Source: Candidatus Omnitrophota bacterium
GTDB taxonomy: Bacteria > Ratteibacteria > UBA8468 > B48-G9 > JAFGKM01
Direction: 5' to 3'
Assembly (NCBI GenBank): GCA_023818785.1
Contig: JAMWCO010000018.1
Location: forward strand, 1-15,615
Length of the DNA: 15,615 bases
Shown: positions 14,772-15,615 of the stretch, piece by piece
Layout: the number at the start of each line of letters is the position of its first letter
How positions within the stretch are numbered: the first letter of the stretch is position 1
The notes under the pieces: generated by a model
Told to the model about the DNA's origin: nothing
What the model saw: the letters and a program-made list of their open reading frames with translations, nothing else
Databases searched by the model: none
Program-made: the position numbers and the translations under genes

Positions 14772-14777
14772 CTCCTT
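14772..14777 (-). promoter_or_regulatory. Ribosome binding site deciding the GT2 start
   Basis: AAGGAG on the minus strand overlaps the stop codon of the upstream gene (14776-14778) and is 5 bases from the ATG at 14764-14766. The longer reading from GTG (14770-14772) would overlap the site itself. Confidence 0.75.
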
Positions 14778-15615
14778 ACAAAATTAAAATATCTTCTTTT
14801 TTTATCCGAAGATTTACTAACTTAAAGATATTATTCTTTACTTCATTTTCATATTTTACCCAATTTACTGTAGGAATATCAAAATCCAATTTTTCTAAAT
14901 CAGGAATTATTGCAATTAAAAATTTCCCCTTATAATTTTGAGATTTATCCAATTCTCTCACATTTACCCTAAATTTCCTTCCTATATATTTAATAATTTT
15001 CTTTAAGTCCTTATTACCTAAAACTACAACCTCCTGCCCTATAATATGACTATAAAACAAAAAAAGAGAGTTTATTAATGCATTGTGATAGTAAAAATTA
15101 TAATATTTTGGAATTTTGTATATCTTAAAGATAGAATAAATAACACTATCTTTTTGTAAACTTCTGTCAGTAAAAGTTGCTTTTCTTTTCTCTATTACAA
15201 TTCTCTCAATCTTTCTTAGAATAGAATTTACTATTGGAATAAAAGAATGCATTAAAAAGAATTTATAGAATATAATAAGTATTTTGAAATAATAATCTGG
15301 ATATTTTTTCAAAAAACTATAAAAAGAAGGACTTTTTTCAATATTGTTAACTTTCCAATCTTCAACCAGTTTAAACTGCGACAATAAATCATCTACAGAT
15401 TTTTCTGTACCAGTTCTAAGTAATTTTATTGCAGGATTTTCTGCAAGAGGCAAAACTCTTCCAGTAAAAATAGAAGTAAGTGCAGTTTTTGACATATTCA
15501 ATCCATCATGTGGTCCAATATAATCAAAACAACCACCTTCTCCAGGATGCCATGTATGATAAAGAAATTCCTCTTTAGACCAAACTTCTTTTAATCCATA
15601 ATTTTTCAATCTAAA
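14776..15615 (-). CDS. Partial gene: C-terminal part of a probable glycosyltransferase
   Basis: The frame is open to the right edge. The codons above the first possible start (a TTG at 15607-15609) encode Phe and Arg and continue the same protein, so this is the 3' part of a longer gene, about 280 residues visible. The start of the visible part, RLKNYGLKEVW, then EFLYHTWHPGEGG, YIGPHDG, MSKTAL, GRVLPLAENPAI, resembles the region that follows the catalytic GT2 domain in some bacterial glycosyltransferases. I infer that the catalytic domain lies outside the window. The remaining 180 or so residues include a hydrophobic stretch (about 108-125) and a Rossmann-like EVVVLGNKDLKKI segment (about 192-204). 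I do not recognise this part. It precedes the GT2 gene by 9 bases in the same unit. Confidence 0.65.
   Translation of the reverse strand, partial: FRLKNYGLKEVWSKEEFLYHTWHPGEGGCFDYIGPHDGLNMSKTALTSIFTGRVLPLAENPAIKLLRTGTEKSVDDLLSQFKLVEDWKVNNIEKSPSFYSFLKKYPDYYFKILIIFYKFFLMHSFIPIVNSILRKIERIVIEKRKATFTDRSLQKDSVIYSIFKIYKIPKYYNFYYHNALINSLFLFYSHIIGQEVVVLGNKDLKKIIKYIGRKFRVNVRELDKSQNYKGKFLIAIIPDLEKLDFDIPTVNWVKYENEVKNNIFKLVNLRIKKEDILIL

Noticed and set aside
14705..14935. Plus-strand open frame of 76 codons across the GT2 start
   Set aside because: It covers parts of two supported minus-strand genes and their junction with a good ribosome binding site; there is no independent support.
1..15615. CRISPR array, insertion sequence, phage or toxin-antitoxin module
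   Set aside because: I found no regularly spaced direct repeats, transposase or integrase motifs, terminal inverted repeats with target duplications, or paired small genes.

Overview
The window is very AT-rich (roughly a quarter to a third G+C in the lines I sampled) and bacterial. It uses the standard code, with TGA working as a stop in at least two genes. The gene set suggests an uncultured bacterium with a polysaccharide-decorated envelope. GTP-type PEP carboxykinase, a CCA-less tRNA gene and mixed translation-initiation signals would fit several deep-branching AT-rich candidate phyla. I cannot name the lineage from sequence alone. Nothing looks like phage, an insertion sequence or CRISPR.

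Layout. (1) Positions 57-6285, minus strand: a compact five-gene run. In transcription order it encodes GTP-type PEP carboxykinase, a class I aspartate-type aminotransferase, an unrecognised exported protein, an SGNH/GDSL-type hydrolase and a MATE efflux transporter. Gaps are 12, -4, 34 and 7 bases. A good sigma70-type promoter candidate lies just upstream of the first gene. (2) 6391-6475, minus: tRNA-Ser(UGA) with its own promoter. (3) 6658-8184, plus: yifB/comM, the only clear plus-strand protein gene, probably made from a leaderless transcript. (4) 8189-12323, minus: three overlapping surface-polysaccharide genes. In transcription order they encode an O-antigen ligase/polymerase-like membrane protein with a C-terminal TPR domain, a WchF-like GT4 glycosyltransferase and a polyprenyl-phosphate sugar-1-phosphate transferase. 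(5) 12432-15615, minus: a GT4 glycosyltransferase, a GT2 glycosyltransferase and the cut-off C-terminal part of a further probable glycosyltransferase. The cluster continues past the right edge.

How the genes fit together. The first two genes of the left run act on one metabolic node: PEP carboxykinase interconverts oxaloacetate and PEP, and the aminotransferase can link oxaloacetate with aspartate. The last three look envelope-related or export-related, and I see no pathway joining them to the first two. The right half is part of a glycan assembly locus. The phosphotransferase would load the first sugar onto undecaprenyl phosphate, the glycosyltransferases would extend it, and the ligase/polymerase would polymerise or transfer the glycan outside the membrane. 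No Wzx-type flippase adjoins the cluster in this window.

The most useful observations concern expression signals. Five minus-strand genes have clear purine-rich Shine-Dalgarno sequences, four of them exactly 5 bases before the start, and these correct two start codons. Six other genes have none. The extended -10 element TGATAAAAT recurs upstream of the tRNA, yifB and the ligase gene. I found no clearly new multi-gene system; the main unknowns are the exported 266-residue protein and the C-terminal region of the partial glycosyltransferase.
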